Shown here: piece by piece, positions 63,856-64,000 of the stretch
How the letters are laid out: each line of letters starts with the position of its first letter
How positions within the stretch are numbered: position 1 is the stretch's first letter
Source: Marivivens sp. LCG002
GTDB lineage: Bacteria > Pseudomonadota > Alphaproteobacteria > Rhodobacterales > Rhodobacteraceae
Reading direction: 5' to 3'
Assembly: GCF_030264275.1 (NCBI RefSeq)
Contig: NZ_CP127165.1
Location: forward strand, 1 to 64,000
DNA: 64,000 nt
Notes under the pieces: generated by a model
Told to the model about the DNA's origin: nothing
The model's database searches: none
What the model saw: only the letters and a program-made list of their open reading frames with translations
Made by a program: the position numbers and the translations under genes

Positions 63856-63864
63856 TCTTCTACC

Positions 63865-64000
63865 TCATTCGACCGCGAACCACGTCGCGGGGTCAACGGG
63901 ACTTTGCCCTTCTCTTACTTCGAGATAAAGCGTTTCCGTTGCTTTTACTGTCATACCTTCGCCAGTATCGCTCAAAATATCGTCAACAGCCTCTGCAACA
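63865..64000 (-). CDS. EnvC-like M23 murein hydrolase activator, C-terminal end only
   Basis: Only the last 44 codons lie inside the window, in frame to a TGA at 63865. The end reads ETLYLEVREGQSPVDPATWF, which is the characteristic close of EnvC/NlpD-type LytM (M23) domains, where a strand (LYxExR) is followed by PVDP. Such proteins activate cell-division amidases. The gene is cut by the window edge, so its start and full domain order cannot be seen. ctpA follows nine bases downstream. Confidence 0.8.
   Translation of the reverse strand, partial: VAEAVDDILSDTGEGMTVKATETLYLEVREGQSPVDPATWFAVE

Overview
The window reads as chromosomal DNA of an alphaproteobacterium of the Rhodobacteraceae (Roseobacter group). 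The basis is the gene content and order: a dnaA-dnaN-recF-gyrB cluster, a PhyR/NepR/EcfG general stress response locus found only in alphaproteobacteria, a serC-type leader RNA before serC, choice-of-anchor L/Hint proteins, and dense GC-rich coding with many 1-14 base gene overlaps. No rRNA, tRNA, CRISPR array, insertion sequence or prophage was recognised, and no DnaA-box cluster that would mark oriC was seen near dnaA.

Layout. 0.1-7.4 kb: replication genes dnaA, dnaN, recF and gyrB, with a VOC protein and a LysE-type exporter inserted before gyrB. 7.5-11.8 kb: a DUF1989 protein, then the general stress response locus (phyR divergent from nepR-ecfG-histidine kinase) with two overlapping EcfG-type promoters. 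11.9-17.4 kb: a lipoprotein transglycosylase, an AbrB-type membrane protein, the tRNA hydroxylase trhO and an NAD-salvage group pncA-oxidoreductase-pncB. 17.4-18.7 kb: a small minus-strand unit with a structured candidate RNA, an orphan PemK/MazF-like toxin, arfB, and an unusual leader containing an 18-codon reading frame. 18.7-26.9 kb: queuosine-precursor transporter, phytase-like secreted protein, mepA, an MFS permease, a thioesterase-like protein, yggT, recQ and dapE. 27-31 kb: three Hint-domain genes around a small unknown gene, followed by a structured candidate RNA. 31-33.4 kb: dapD, a LOG-family gene and gluconokinase.

33.4-43 kb is a carbohydrate locus. A LacI-type regulator heads a leftward arm (isomerase, oxidoreductase). 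A rightward arm encodes a complete ABC sugar importer followed by a second isomerase and a second oxidoreductase. A perfect 20-bp palindrome lies between the arms. 43-49.9 kb: rlmN, an IalB-like protein, yaaA and an ABC/FtsX/AttH-like export module. 50-53.2 kb: a SelD fused to an FAD oxidoreductase, convergent with the tRNA 2-selenouridine synthase mnmH. 53.2-58.5 kb: a phosphatase and the serine pathway serA, serC and serB. 58.5-64 kb: a TSUP permease, RNase R, an unknown secreted protein, rppH, ctpA and the C-terminal end of an EnvC-like M23 protein cut by the window edge.

The least explained parts are the arfB leader with its tiny frame and mutually exclusive pairings, the toxin with an adjacent structured RNA that has its own promoter and terminator, the Hint-gene cluster in which the second catalytic histidine is lost in two of three members, and the structured RNA at about 30.9-31.1 kb. 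All functional statements come from reading motifs and context by eye; no database search was run.
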